Assembly: GCA_963664845.1 (NCBI GenBank)
Contig: OY761615.1
Location: 4,464,001 to 4,528,000, forward strand
DNA length: 64,000 nt
Direction of reading: 5' to 3'
From: CAIYTF01 sp963664845
GTDB lineage: Bacteria; Bacteroidota; Ignavibacteria; Ignavibacteriales; Ignavibacteriaceae
Made by a program: the position numbers and the translations under genes. The notes beneath the pieces were generated by a model. It was given only the letters and a program-made list of their open reading frames with translations, was not told where the DNA came from and made no database searches. Positions 8,947-18,552 of this stretch are shown here, piece after piece. Within the stretch, counting starts at the first letter, position 1, and every line of letters begins with the position of its first letter.

Positions 8947-9640
8947 TCATATAATTGCCTTAAAAAATGCCGATTCCATGCTCTTGATTATTCCGGAATG
9001 GACCAATAGTCTATTGCAGTTCACCTTGCTTTCTATGAGGCTCTATCACAAGTCAAGTTCCGGATTTCTATTTGTGGAATTCAGTTCAAATCCATGTCAT
9101 CTCCCAACGGGATCCCGCTCCGCGTGATGTGCACCATTTAATTCTTTTAATAGAGCCTCATAGCTTTTATATATTGGCCTGCAAAGGTTTTCAGGTAACC
9201 GAAGCCTAAACGATACACATATCTGAAAACGTGATTTTTTATCAGGTTCTGTTGCTATTTTGTAACGTCCTCATATTGCCCGGTATGGGGAAAAAATATA
9301 AGGGGAATTATTCTGACCAAAATTCACTTTCTTTCCCATTTGTGTTTGTTCTTGCAGTGTATTATTTTCCCGCAAAACATTTTTTATTATTCGAAAAAAA
9401 TGTGTATAAATATTGCTTATTGCTTGACATTTAACAATAATTTATTCACTTTAAATGCTGTAATAAGAAATAATTGGTGCTCTCTATCACAGCATCGAAA
9501 ATACGGTCCTCTTTGTTCTTAATAAGTATCCTCTTGCACGTATAAAATTTTAGCGAAAATATATTGATACAGGATCATAGCAAATAAATCATTTGGCGAA
9601 TATTCTGTTTTCTACACTAAAAAAACGAAAGGAGCAATCT
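8947..9640. other. Intergenic region upstream of TonB receptor
   Basis: No credible gene is seen. The region contains the MITE-like element at 9033-9163. The rest (9170-9630) is AT-rich and presumably holds the promoter of the 9641-17012 operon. I could not single out a convincing promoter. Confidence 0.5.
9033..9163. repeat. Short inverted-repeat (MITE-like) element, copy 2
   Basis: Perfect 14-bp terminal inverted repeats CTATGAGGCTCTAT (9033-9046) and ATAGAGCCTCATAG (9150-9163) enclose a non-coding 131-bp element. Its core (GGATTTCTATTTGTGGAAT, TTCAAATCCATGTCATCT, GGGATCCCGCTCCGCG) is shared with 18412-18533 and partly with 55623-55717. Confidence 0.65.
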
Positions 9641-12631
9641 ATGAGTCACAGGGTTACCTTTTTCTGTTTTCTTCTCTTGGTTCCATTTCTGCTGTTTGCA
9701 GGGACCTCTGGAAAACTGAAAGGAAAAATCACTGACCTCAAGACGGGTGAACCGTTGGTTGGAGCCAATGTGGTTGTCATGGGAACATCACTTGGTGCCC
9801 AGTCAGGAATGACAGGAGAGTATTCTATCACAAATCTCTCAGCAGGGACGTACACGATTAAGTGTTCATTTATCAGCTATAAAACGGTAACCGTTCAAAA
9901 TTATCGTATTTACGCTGATCTTACTTCCGAACTTAACTTTCAACTTCCGAGCGAAGGTCTGCAGACCAGCGAAATCGAAGTAATTGCCGTTCGGCCACTT
10001 ATCAACAAAAACTCTACCAATGCTAACCGCATTACTACGAGTGATGAGTTGAAAACGTTACCGGTTCGCGGACTCAATAATATCATTGCCCTTACTCCTG
10101 GTGTTGTTTTTCAGGATAAGACAGTGTTTATTCGTGGTGGCAGACAGGACGAAGTGGGATTCTATCTTGAAGGCGCATCAATAACTGACCCTGTCGTCGG
10201 CGGCCGTGCGGTCACCATCGTTCAGGATGCTGTCGAGGAAATTCAAGTCCAATCCGGTGGTTACCCTGCAGAATATGGCGGCTCCAATGCCGGTATTATT
10301 TATACGCAAATCAAAAGTGGTACCCCCGAATTTAAGGCCTCAGCAGAATGGGTCACTGACAATATCGGTTTCAAAGGAAAATCCGCCCGTTATGACGGTA
10401 AAAAACAGCTTGGCTCCTACTGGTATGGATACTCGGAATTTACCGGAACCATGAGCGGGTCTTTGTTGGATAAAAAGCTTAAGATATTTGGTTTGTTCAA
10501 CAATAACTATCAAGCGGACCCCAATCCTCAGAATTATCCAGGCATTAATCTCGGAATTATTGGCGATCCGGTTTCGCATGATACCATTAACCTTGTTTAT
10601 CCGGCCGGAGCACTTTCCAAAAATGGAGTGCAGAATATGACGGGAACCGGTTCTATTCAATTTGACATGAATCCCATTATTCTTCGCCTTGTTGGCACCT
10701 ATACGGCACGTGGTTTGGACAATCCATGGAGCAGTGCACGTGTTTCGGGTGACATTGCCAATATGTTTAACCAGGCAAGAACCGAGCGCATTGAATCTCA
10801 GGACGCAGCTTTCAGCTTGAAGGGTACTTATATTGCCTCCCCTACAACTTATGTGGAACTGACTGCGGGTTATTCGTTCAATACAACACATCTCTTCGAT
10901 CCTTTCCTGCAGGATGATTTTCTGCATTATGGCGATAGTGTCGCAAATGCGAAAATGGGATTCACATTTTCGCAGGCATTTCTCCGGCCAACTCAAAAAA
11001 CCATTTTTGAATATAATTTTAACTCCTATGGCGATGTTGTTGCCGGCTATCAGAAATCGGAAAGGAACCATATCGATCTTTCCGCAGCCCTTACTACCAC
11101 ACTTGGGAATGTACATTCCATCAAAGCTGGCGGCGGTGTGCAGCTATATACGATAAGAAATTACAGTTTCGGAAATGAAGGCCTCTTTGCAATTCCTGGG
11201 CTGTTTTATGCTAATGATTTGAAACCTGACACAAGCGCTTCGAAGCAGACACATGATCAAATCATTATCGGACGCGGTGTGAACAACTATGGTTACGACC
11301 TTTATGGAAATGTCTCTGACAGCGATCCAAATGCAAAAGCAAAAAAACCTATTCTTGCCAACTTCTATATTCAGGACAAAATTGAATATAAAGATCTCGT
11401 GTTGAACATTGGATTGCGGTACGATTATATTCAAACCGATAACAAACAGTTAATTGACCCGACAATGCCCGATCTCACAATAAATAAAGAAACAAGCGCG
11501 ATCAATTCAGCGGGTCTTGTTGATGTTCCGGTATTTAGCGGCATCAGCCCTCGTCTTGGTTTCTCATTCCCGGTAACGGATAGAACTGTTTTCCATGCGC
11601 AATTCGGAAAATTTGTTCAACAAACCCGTTTCCGTGATATGTATCAGGGCTTGTATGCCACTGCATATAACCTGCGTGGTGGTTTTGAAATCACCGCCCC
11701 GGTTGGCTTTAACATCCGTCCGACTCATACAACACAATATGAAGTTGGCTTCAACCAGCAAGTGGGCGAAGTTGCTTCGTTTGACGTTACGGGATACTAC
11801 AAAGATATTCTTGATCAGGTCGTTTTCGATAAAATCAAAGTTGCAAAAAATTCCAAATATCAGGATTACAACGTTCTGACAAACGGTGATTTTTCAACTA
11901 CCAAGGGTGTTGAAATGTCTCTTAACATCCGCCGTATTGAACGTTTGCAGGCAAATGCATCTATTTCATTCAATGATGCCCAGGGAACCGGCTCGTTCCC
12001 CAATTCAAACCGCGGTATCATTGGCGCACCGCTTGATCCGAGTGCCGGTGCTTTTAAGCCTCAGTACATTTCTCCATTGGAATACAACAATGCTTTCAGA
12101 GGAAATATAAATCTTGATTACCGGTTTGGGGTTAATGATGGACCAGGTTGGCTGCAACAGGCAGGGTTAGCTGCTGTCATTGCTTTCAATAGTGGTCATC
12201 CTTATACCCGTGGTATCGGTGGAGCTGATCTTGAAGGCGATGCTCGTAACCGCCAGCCAATTGAAGCGCTCAACTCCTCAACCACTCCCTGGTTCTTCCA
12301 GGTTGACTTGCGCATCGATAAGTCGTTTACCATTTTTGATAAGCTTACTGCTAACATCTATATAAATGTTATTAATCTTTTTGATGCACGTAACATAGAG
12401 AACGTCTTCCTCAGGACCGGATCTGCAACGGATGATGGGTACATTAGTGATCCTAAACTAGGTGGAGTAAAGGTAGCCAAGAACCCTGAGTATCGGCAAT
12501 TCTATCAGGCGATCTATCTGGATTATGCTCAACAATACCAGGCTGCGGTTACCGGCGCCCCTTATACTACATCACCATATTTCTACGGACCGCCACGTCA
12601 GATCAAACTTGGCGTCCGGCTTGAGTATTAA
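9641..12631 (+). CDS. TonB-dependent outer-membrane receptor with CarboxypepD_reg domain
   Basis: A 996-residue SusC/RagA-style receptor. The start at 9641 has AAAGGAG 6 nt upstream and begins the signal peptide (SHRVTFFCFLLLVPFLLFAG). Domains: carboxypeptidase-regulatory-like fold about 25-110 (GKITDLKTGEPLVGANVVVM), a plug about 125-235 (VFIRGGRQDEVGFYLEGASI, EYGGSNAGIIYTQIKSG), then a 22-strand-type barrel ending in an aromatic residue (KLGVRLEY). It imports or handles a ligand with TonB energy. It is followed 34 bp later by a giant secreted protein and then a PorV-like barrel. The gene after it is not SusD-like, so a classical SusCD pair is absent. Confidence 0.9.
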   Translation: MSHRVTFFCFLLLVPFLLFAGTSGKLKGKITDLKTGEPLVGANVVVMGTSLGAQSGMTGEYSITNLSAGTYTIKCSFISYKTVTVQNYRIYADLTSELNFQLPSEGLQTSEIEVIAVRPLINKNSTNANRITTSDELKTLPVRGLNNIIALTPGVVFQDKTVFIRGGRQDEVGFYLEGASITDPVVGGRAVTIVQDAVEEIQVQSGGYPAEYGGSNAGIIYTQIKSGTPEFKASAEWVTDNIGFKGKSARYDGKKQLGSYWYGYSEFTGTMSGSLLDKKLKIFGLFNNNYQADPNPQNYPGINLGIIGDPVSHDTINLVYPAGALSKNGVQNMTGTGSIQFDMNPIILRLVGTYTARGLDNPWSSARVSGDIANMFNQARTERIESQDAAFSLKGTYIASPTTYVELTAGYSFNTTHLFDPFLQDDFLHYGDSVANAKMGFTFSQAFLRPTQKTIFEYNFNSYGDVVAGYQKSERNHIDLSAALTTTLGNVHSIKAGGGVQLYTIRNYSFGNEGLFAIPGLFYANDLKPDTSASKQTHDQIIIGRGVNNYGYDLYGNVSDSDPNAKAKKPILANFYIQDKIEYKDLVLNIGLRYDYIQTDNKQLIDPTMPDLTINKETSAINSAGLVDVPVFSGISPRLGFSFPVTDRTVFHAQFGKFVQQTRFRDMYQGLYATAYNLRGGFEITAPVGFNIRPTHTTQYEVGFNQQVGEVASFDVTGYYKDILDQVVFDKIKVAKNSKYQDYNVLTNGDFSTTKGVEMSLNIRRIERLQANASISFNDAQGTGSFPNSNRGIIGAPLDPSAGAFKPQYISPLEYNNAFRGNINLDYRFGVNDGPGWLQQAGLAAVIAFNSGHPYTRGIGGADLEGDARNRQPIEALNSSTTPWFFQVDLRIDKSFTIFDKLTANIYINVINLFDARNIENVFLRTGSATDDGYISDPKLGGVKVAKNPEYRQFYQAIYLDYAQQYQAAVTGAPYTTSPYFYGPPRQIKLGVRLEY

Positions 12632-12665
12632 CATGGTACAGAGTAAAATAATAGGAGTCATTAAT

Positions 12666-15600
12666 ATGAATTCAAAACGTTATAGTTTTTTAATAATCCT
12701 GCTTCTCTGCATGACAGTTTTTTACTCAAATGTCAGTGCAGTGGGAAAGGACAAGAAAGAGAAAGCTCTCTCCAAAGTCTTGGGGAGTCCTTCACGAACT
12801 TTCTTGAATATCAACAGCATTTCAACACAGTTCTACAATAATGGAAGTTCAGACATTGATCCATCCGGAAATTCCGGATTGGTATATCCTAAGGGAAGCG
12901 GAAAGACAGCAATGTTTCAATCCGGTTTGGTTTGGGGTGCATACTATCCGGGCGATCCTCAGCCCCGCGTCGGTGGTTCAGCCTATCGCCAGGGCTTAAC
13001 GCCTGGACGTATCCTGCCCTCCGGTGCTGCTGACGATCCGGCTGGCTCGCTTGTACGCATTTTCCGGGTTCGTCCTGACATTTATCCCGGCGGCCCGGTT
13101 GTTGATCTGAGCTCAGCAGCAGCTGATGAAGGCTCCGATCCGAAAACAGTGCGTGACCAATATGAAGCTGACTGGAGAGACTGGCCCTATGATCAGGGGG
13201 CACCAGGCTGGACGGATACAGCCGGAGTTAAACACCCCGGAGTTAAAGGCGCATCCCAAACTATTTGGTTTGTGAACAATGACCTTAGTGCACAAAACAC
13301 AACTTATATGTATGGTGCACAGCCTCTTGGCATTGAACAACAGGTAACCGTATGGGCCTATGCCCAGACCGGTGCCTTGGGCAATATGCTTTTCCGCCGC
13401 TATAAACTGATCAATAAATCTAATGTTAGTTTCGACAGCATGTATGTTTCCCAATGGGCTGATCCTGATCTTGGTAATGCAACCGATGATTTTTCAGGCT
13501 GTGATACCTTATTAAGCTTGGGATATACCTATAATGCACAGGCTACAGATGCTACTTATAACCCGCTTCCCCCGCCTGCGATTGGTTTCGATTTCTTCCA
13601 GGGACCGGTTTTAAAGGGTGTTGCTGGCCAGGATCGGAACAAGAATGGTGTTGATGATGCTGAAGATTACGCAATTAAGAATAATCAAAAAATAGGTCCG
13701 GGCTGGATCAACCTGCCTATGACTTCATTTTATTATTTCGCTAATGGCGATGCATCGGTAACTGATCCTACTCAAGGTTCTCCTGAAGGCTCCACCCAGT
13801 TCTATCGTTTCTTCAAAGGGCAGATAGGAAAAACAGGAGTACCGTTCGCTGATCCTTCCGGGAAAGTTACTCCGTTCGTATTAAGTGGTGATCCAACTAC
13901 CAGATCCGGCTGGGTTGATGGTGTTTCTCTTCCCGCAGGCGACCGTCGTATGGGGCTTGCAAGCGGGCCGTTCACCATGGCTCCGGGCGATACTCAGGAA
14001 GTGGTGGTTGCTGAAATTGTTGCAGGGGCAACAACAACCCCGTTTGTTGACCGTTTGGCTGCAATAGGACTCTTGAAGTTCTACGACAAACTGGCACAAA
14101 ATGCATACGATAACTTCTTTGCTATTGCAAGCCCTCCTCCGGCTCCAGCCGTGAAAACGGTTGAATTGGACAAAGAGATCGTTCTCAATTGGGGCGATGA
14201 CGAATCGGCAGTAATGAGGACTGAATCAAGTGATGAACTTGGATACAAATTCCAGGGATACAACGTGTATCAGCTCCCGTCTGCTTCAGCAGATTTGTCT
14301 TCCGGCAAGAGGATTGCTACCTTTGATATAAATGATGGAATAGGTAAAATCCTTGATGAATATTTTGATGCCAACAGTGGCGTCGTGTTAACAAAAGTTG
14401 TTCAGTTTGGTACCGATAACGCCGTTAAGCGTTTCCTCGATATCAAAAACGACGACCTGAATGGTGGAACACCGCTCATTAATGGTGTGCGGTATTATTA
14501 TGCAGTCACTGCATACAGTTTTAAAGATAAAGCTGCACCAAACAATTTGGAATCTACACCGACTATTTTCACCGTTGTTCCAAAGCCACCCGCGCCGGGA
14601 ACAAGATATTCACAATCACACAACGATACGCTGTTTGCAGCCCATACTGCAGGCGTAAGTGATGGTTCTGCAATGGCACTGGTATTAAATCCTCAGAAAC
14701 TGACCGGACACACGTATAAGGTGAGCTTTACTCAGGATACTTTAGGTAACTATTTATGGAGCTTAAAAGATTCTACAGCAAATACTGTCCTTCTGAAAGA
14801 CCAGACAAATCAAAGCGGTGATGAAGAATATCAGTATGTTGATGGAATGGAAGTTAAAGTTCTTGGTCCTCCGGTAGGAGTAAAAGAATATACAGTTCCT
14901 TCTGGTACACGTCGTTTCACTTCTAGTGGTGGCACCGGTCTTGGATTTGAAGGTTGGGGTGGCGCAATAGGCTTTGCAAGCCCCAGATCAGTTTTTGGAG
15001 ACGGGACATTTTTCATTAAAGTTGCCGACATTAAAAATGTTCTTCTTAAATTAGCCAAAGTCGATACAACTACTTGGAACCCAACATTCGACCCGGCAGA
15101 TCCAAACGTATCTTATGGATATCGTTGGGGACGTGGATTCGGGAGTGGTGTTCCGGCTGATCCTAAATTTGCTCCATATATTGTCAATCCAAGTGGTGGT
15201 TATTCCTTCCAGGACTTCACCAAGAGCGTTCCTCTTTCAGCTTGGGATGTCACAACTGATCCGGCACATCCGCGTCGGTTGGCTGTTGGCTTCCTTGAGA
15301 ATAATGCTGTGAATGGTTTGGTAGACGGCAAATGGTGGCCTGGTGATTATAATGTATATGATAATACTGCCGCTACTGGCCCTCGTGAATGGTTGTTTAT
15401 TTTCGATGCTGATTACAGCGAAACGGTTAATCCTGCCTTTGCAACAGAAGTAACAGGCGGCGATCAGCCAATCATGTACTTCCTTACTGTTAACCGGAGA
15501 GGAAGTGTTCCTTTCTCCGAGGAAGGAACGGGAACGGATCAGTTCGAAATTATAGCTAATTATGTGAACACAACCGCCGATCAGTTTGTGTTTACCGCGA

Positions 15601-15953
15601 AAGCTCCTACGTATAGTACTGCTACGGCTAAAACTGATGTTAACCACATTAACGTTTGGCCTAACCCTTATTATGGTGTTAACCCGCAGGAAATCAACAA
15701 GTATAACCGGTTTGTTACTTTCAACCACCTGCCGCCCAAAGCGAAGATCCGCATTTTCAATTTGGCCGGCGTGCTCGTAAGAACGATCGATCATATTGCA
15801 GACCAGAACGAGCGTTGGGATCTTGCCAACCAGTCGGGTCTCCCGGTTGCTAGCGGTTTATACATTGCGTATATCGACATGCCGGATCTTGGTGTTACCA
15901 AGACCTTGAAGATAGCTATCATACAAGAACAACAGATTCTTGATAGATTTTAA
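12666..15953 (+). CDS. Large secreted protein with T9SS-like C-terminus, function unknown
   Basis: A 1095-residue protein. The ATG at 12666 has AGGAG 8 nt upstream and begins a signal peptide (SFLIILLLCMTVFY). No enzyme motif is recognised. The body is rich in beta-strand and Gly/Asp/Asn-turn texture; about residues 495-640 look like a fibronectin-III-type domain (VELDKEIVLNWGDDES ... GVRYYYAVTAYSFKD). The C-terminus (INVWPNPYYGVN ... KIRIFNLAGVLVRTIDH ... SGLPVASGLYIAYID) matches type A T9SS sorting domains, although a short tail follows. It lies between a TonB receptor (34 bp) and a PorV-like gene (27 bp) and is probably cotranscribed with both. It may be a surface partner of the receptor. 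That is inference from gene order only. Confidence 0.8.
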   Translation: MNSKRYSFLIILLLCMTVFYSNVSAVGKDKKEKALSKVLGSPSRTFLNINSISTQFYNNGSSDIDPSGNSGLVYPKGSGKTAMFQSGLVWGAYYPGDPQPRVGGSAYRQGLTPGRILPSGAADDPAGSLVRIFRVRPDIYPGGPVVDLSSAAADEGSDPKTVRDQYEADWRDWPYDQGAPGWTDTAGVKHPGVKGASQTIWFVNNDLSAQNTTYMYGAQPLGIEQQVTVWAYAQTGALGNMLFRRYKLINKSNVSFDSMYVSQWADPDLGNATDDFSGCDTLLSLGYTYNAQATDATYNPLPPPAIGFDFFQGPVLKGVAGQDRNKNGVDDAEDYAIKNNQKIGPGWINLPMTSFYYFANGDASVTDPTQGSPEGSTQFYRFFKGQIGKTGVPFADPSGKVTPFVLSGDPTTRSGWVDGVSLPAGDRRMGLASGPFTMAPGDTQEVVVAEIVAGATTTPFVDRLAAIGLLKFYDKLAQNAYDNFFAIASPPPAPAVKTVELDKEIVLNWGDDESAVMRTESSDELGYKFQGYNVYQLPSASADLSSGKRIATFDINDGIGKILDEYFDANSGVVLTKVVQFGTDNAVKRFLDIKNDDLNGGTPLINGVRYYYAVTAYSFKDKAAPNNLESTPTIFTVVPKPPAPGTRYSQSHNDTLFAAHTAGVSDGSAMALVLNPQKLTGHTYKVSFTQDTLGNYLWSLKDSTANTVLLKDQTNQSGDEEYQYVDGMEVKVLGPPVGVKEYTVPSGTRRFTSSGGTGLGFEGWGGAIGFASPRSVFGDGTFFIKVADIKNVLLKLAKVDTTTWNPTFDPADPNVSYGYRWGRGFGSGVPADPKFAPYIVNPSGGYSFQDFTKSVPLSAWDVTTDPAHPRRLAVGFLENNAVNGLVDGKWWPGDYNVYDNTAATGPREWLFIFDADYSETVNPAFATEVTGGDQPIMYFLTVNRRGSVPFSEEGTGTDQFEIIANYVNTTADQFVFTAKAPTYSTATAKTDVNHINVWPNPYYGVNPQEINKYNRFVTFNHLPPKAKIRIFNLAGVLVRTIDHIADQNERWDLANQSGLPVASGLYIAYIDMPDLGVTKTLKIAIIQEQQILDRF

Positions 15954-15980
15954 TAACGGGTAAAAATTGTAGGAGATACA

Positions 15981-17012
15981 ATGAACTATATGAATAAAAC
16001 AGTAACGGTACTACTGTTGCTCTTTGTAATTGCTTCGACATGCTTTGCCGGAGGCGGTAACCGGACAGGAACCGGTGGAGCAGCTCAATTGCTTATTCCA
16101 GTGGGCTCCCGTGGAATTGCACTGTCAGGTTCGAATATTGCTACGACCTCTGACATCGAAGCAATCTACTGGAATCCCGCCGGCTTGGCTAGAGCCGAGT
16201 ATGGCACAAATGTGACCTTTTCTCACATGAATTATATTGCTGATATTGGTGTTGAATACGGAGCCATCTCTTCTAACATCGAAGGGTTGGGTGCGCTCGC
16301 ATTTGATATCAAGTCTATTTCTATTGGCGACATTCTGGTTACTACCGCTCAGGATCCTGACGGTACCGGAAAAACGTTTAATCCTTCATTTATCACTGCT
16401 GGACTCACTTTCTCAAAGGGACTGACTGACAGAATTTCAGTTGGTACAACCGTGAATCTGGTAACTGAAACTCTTGGTGATGTCAGCGCTGCCGGTGTGG
16501 CCTTCAACATCGGTTTGATGTATGACCGCCTTGGTGACATTGATGGGCTCAGCTTTGGTATTGCCATGAAAAACATTGGACCTTCAATGCGCTATGGCGG
16601 TTCCGGACTTGACTATGCAGCCACTGCTACCGGTTTCAACCGGGGCCCAACACAATTCAAAGTTGAAAGTGCAGCATTTGAATTGCCTTCAACCTTCGAA
16701 CTTGGATTCGGTTATAAAGCATACGCTGACAACATCAATAATGTTTCTGTTTCCGGCAGTTTCCAGAATAACAACTTCTCCGGAGATGAATACCGGGTTG
16801 GTGCAGAGTACAGCTATCAGAAAATGTTCTTCGTCAGAGCCGGTTATGACTCCTCACCGAAGTCACAATCTGAAGATTTCATTTACGGTTTCTCAGCCGG
16901 TGCCGGTATTAATTACGCGGTGCAGGGCTTGGGCGTCGAAATCAATTACGCCTTCCGTGATGTTAAGTACTTTGGCGGCAATCACGTATTCGAGATCAAG
17001 CTGGGTTTCTAA
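15981..17012 (+). CDS. PorV/PorQ-family outer-membrane barrel protein
   Basis: A 343-residue protein with a signal peptide and the start of a PorV/UPF0164-type barrel: GTGGAAQLLIPVGSRGIALS followed by SDIEAIYWNPAGLA, a hallmark of this FadL-like family, and a terminal EIKLGF. The first ATG (15981) has AGGAG 5 nt upstream. PorV-type proteins shuttle T9SS cargo to the cell-surface attachment complex. Here the gene directly follows a protein with a T9SS-like tail, so it may serve that partner. A strong terminator follows at 17035-17070, closing the three-gene operon. Confidence 0.88.
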   Translation: MNYMNKTVTVLLLLFVIASTCFAGGGNRTGTGGAAQLLIPVGSRGIALSGSNIATTSDIEAIYWNPAGLARAEYGTNVTFSHMNYIADIGVEYGAISSNIEGLGALAFDIKSISIGDILVTTAQDPDGTGKTFNPSFITAGLTFSKGLTDRISVGTTVNLVTETLGDVSAAGVAFNIGLMYDRLGDIDGLSFGIAMKNIGPSMRYGGSGLDYAATATGFNRGPTQFKVESAAFELPSTFELGFGYKAYADNINNVSVSGSFQNNNFSGDEYRVGAEYSYQKMFFVRAGYDSSPKSQSEDFIYGFSAGAGINYAVQGLGVEINYAFRDVKYFGGNHVFEIKLGF

Positions 17013-17034
17013 CCTAAGTCTTGAGTCCTTTTAT

Positions 17035-17070
17035 AAAGTCCGCTTCCTTCTGGAGGCGGACTTTATTTTT
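17035..17070 (+). terminator. Rho-independent terminator after the PorV-like gene
   Basis: Stem AAAGTCCGCTTCC (17035-17047) pairs with GGAGGCGGACTTT (13 bp, one G-T wobble) around a TTCT loop and is followed by ATTTTT. It lies 22 bp after the stop of the PorV-like gene. Confidence 0.85.
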
Positions 17071-17657
17071 ATGCGGAAATCCTTATGGTGCACAATCGGT
17101 TGATGCCTGTGGTGGTTGCCGCATTACCCGGAAAATGTCATTCCGAGTTGAGTGCCTTTGAAATCCTTTAAACGGGTGCCGAATAACAATGGGACAGTCA
17201 TTGCCTGCCTGCATCTGCGCTGGAGGATGGCATCCTCCCCTGTGTGAATAGATGTCAGCTTAACTCACCTTGTCATTCGCGTCCCGGTGGTGGGTGTCTC
17301 CGAATTCAGTTAGCGCGGAATTCCGTCCACAAATTTCCATATACACGGTAAGTCGCCTCAAACCCGTCAGGGTTTGCAGGTCGACAACTTTATGTATAAC
17401 TCCTGACGGAGTTATGTGGCCCTTTGCTGAATGCTATTGCTGCCAATATAAAATCCTTGGCGGGATTTCGAAAAGCAGCAATAACAGTCATGTTAATCCC
17501 TAATCTTGCATTAGAAAATAAACAAAATCAATAACTTACATAAGTATCGAGTATTACGCCCTCCCTCGCCCTTTGGGAGAGGGAATGAGGGTGAGGGCCT
17601 TAGTATTAATATATTCAGGTACTTATGCGAAAAGTTAGTGGCTATTGCATTTTTCGG

Positions 17658-17795
17658 GTTAATCGCATTGCAAATACGTTATGCCCCAAACCCGTCAGGG
17701 TTTGCACATTGGTAGCATCCATCGAAGACAATGATCCGCCAACCCCGTTCAGGGGTTGAATATGCGGCATATACATTTAACAACATTCGGTTAAT
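17658..17795. repeat. 138-bp dispersed repeat, copy 1 (partner at 63508-63645)
   Basis: Near-identical to 63508-63645, with only scattered substitutions. It contains two palindromic units, AACCCGTCAGGGTT and AACCCCGTTCAGGGGTT, about 45 bp apart. It is non-coding. Confidence 0.8.
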
Positions 17796-18012
17796 TGTTT
17801 TGCTCAACAATGCGAGGGCTGTTACGAAAACGGGAAACGGTCGTGCTGCAACCATCACAGCACATGTTCGGAACCTATTCGATAGCATCTAACGGATAAA
17901 TTTGTCACCCCCTTTCTGCGACACCCACCCCTGGGACTCAGAATATCGCCGCATCTCTTTGGGCTATACACGTGGCGTTCCGATGGAACTCAAAAAATGT
18001 AATATGTAATTG

Positions 18013-18106
18013 TTGAATGCCTGTAACCCCGGCAGGCCCAGCGGGCCGATATGCGTATAGAAAATGACAACACCCGGACGATCAAAGAGGCCCATCGGGC
18101 CGGCAT
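18013..18106. repeat. 94-bp dispersed repeat, copy 1 (partner at 22274-22366)
   Basis: Matches 22274-22366 closely. It contains GGCAGGCCCAGCGGGCCGAT, ATAGAAAATGACAACACCCG and AGAGGCCCATCGGGCCGGCA, that is, two GGCCC...GGGCC palindromes. Both copies are followed by a TGGAATTCATGTCG...CCCCTTGG block (18118-18140 here). Confidence 0.8.
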
Positions 18107-18411
18107 GTGCATATGTCTGGAATTCATGTCGCCCCCTTGGTGGCTGTCGCAGAATTCATTTAGCGCAGAATTCTGCTTTATAAAGCCTTGTTTAAAGGCG
18201 CTTATTGTAAGATTGTCCGCACTCAGGATTTCCGCAGCACTCAACTCGCAATGACTTTCCCGGAGTTATGCGACACCCACCAAAGGGAATATATCTCCTG
18301 ACGGAGAAAAACGGCCTCAATTTTTTCGTGTACTACAAATATATTTCCCATGACGGGGAATAATCGCAAATGCAGAGCATCACATAAAATGACCGTAAGC
18401 ATTATGCTACA

Positions 18412-18533
18412 GAGGCTGCCCCCAAAATCAAATTTTAAATTTCTATCCGCGGGAATCAGTTCAAATCCGTGTCATCTCCCAACGGGATCCCGCTCCGCGG
18501 GGCGCGTACCCTTTTTTCGTTTGATTCAGCCTA
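18412..18533. repeat. MITE-like element remnant, copy 3
   Basis: Shares the core TTTCTATCCGCGGGAATCAG, TTCAAATCCGTGTCATCTCC and CAACGGGATCCCGCTCCGCG with 9033-9163 and 55623-55717. The ends are degraded: AGAGGCTGCC on the left against TTCAGCCT on the right. Confidence 0.55.
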
Positions 18534-18552
18534 AACACTCTGAAATAGAATA

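Larger units (their letters stand above)
17071..18552. other. Repeat-filled intergenic region, about 1.5 kb, no gene
   Basis: No open frame here looks like a protein. The stretch is a patchwork of short palindromes: AACCCGTCAGGGTTTGCA at 17365-17382, CTCCTGACGGAG-type units near 17400 and 18296, a G/C-rich inverted block of the CCCTC...GAGGG kind at 17557-17600, the 138-bp repeat at 17658-17795, the 94-bp repeat at 18013-18106 and a MITE-like remnant at 18412-18533. It separates the PorV operon from the convergent mutase gene. Confidence 0.7.

Noticed and set aside
9091..9100. GTTCAAATCC-like sequence resembling a tRNA T-arm (also near 18459 and 55668)
   Set aside because: It lies inside the MITE-like repeat core and no acceptor stem, D-arm or anticodon arm can be built around it.
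9231..9522. Short open frames in the spacer before the TonB receptor
   Set aside because: Low-complexity Phe/Tyr/Asn-rich translations with no ribosome site or family pattern.
10340..11116. 258-residue minus-strand frame inside the TonB receptor
   Set aside because: Antisense shadow; no family pattern, and the plus-strand receptor is unambiguous.
12666..15953. SusD-like partner for the TonB receptor
   Set aside because: It follows the receptor as SusD would, but lacks a lipobox and the helical TPR texture of SusD and ends in a T9SS-like domain.
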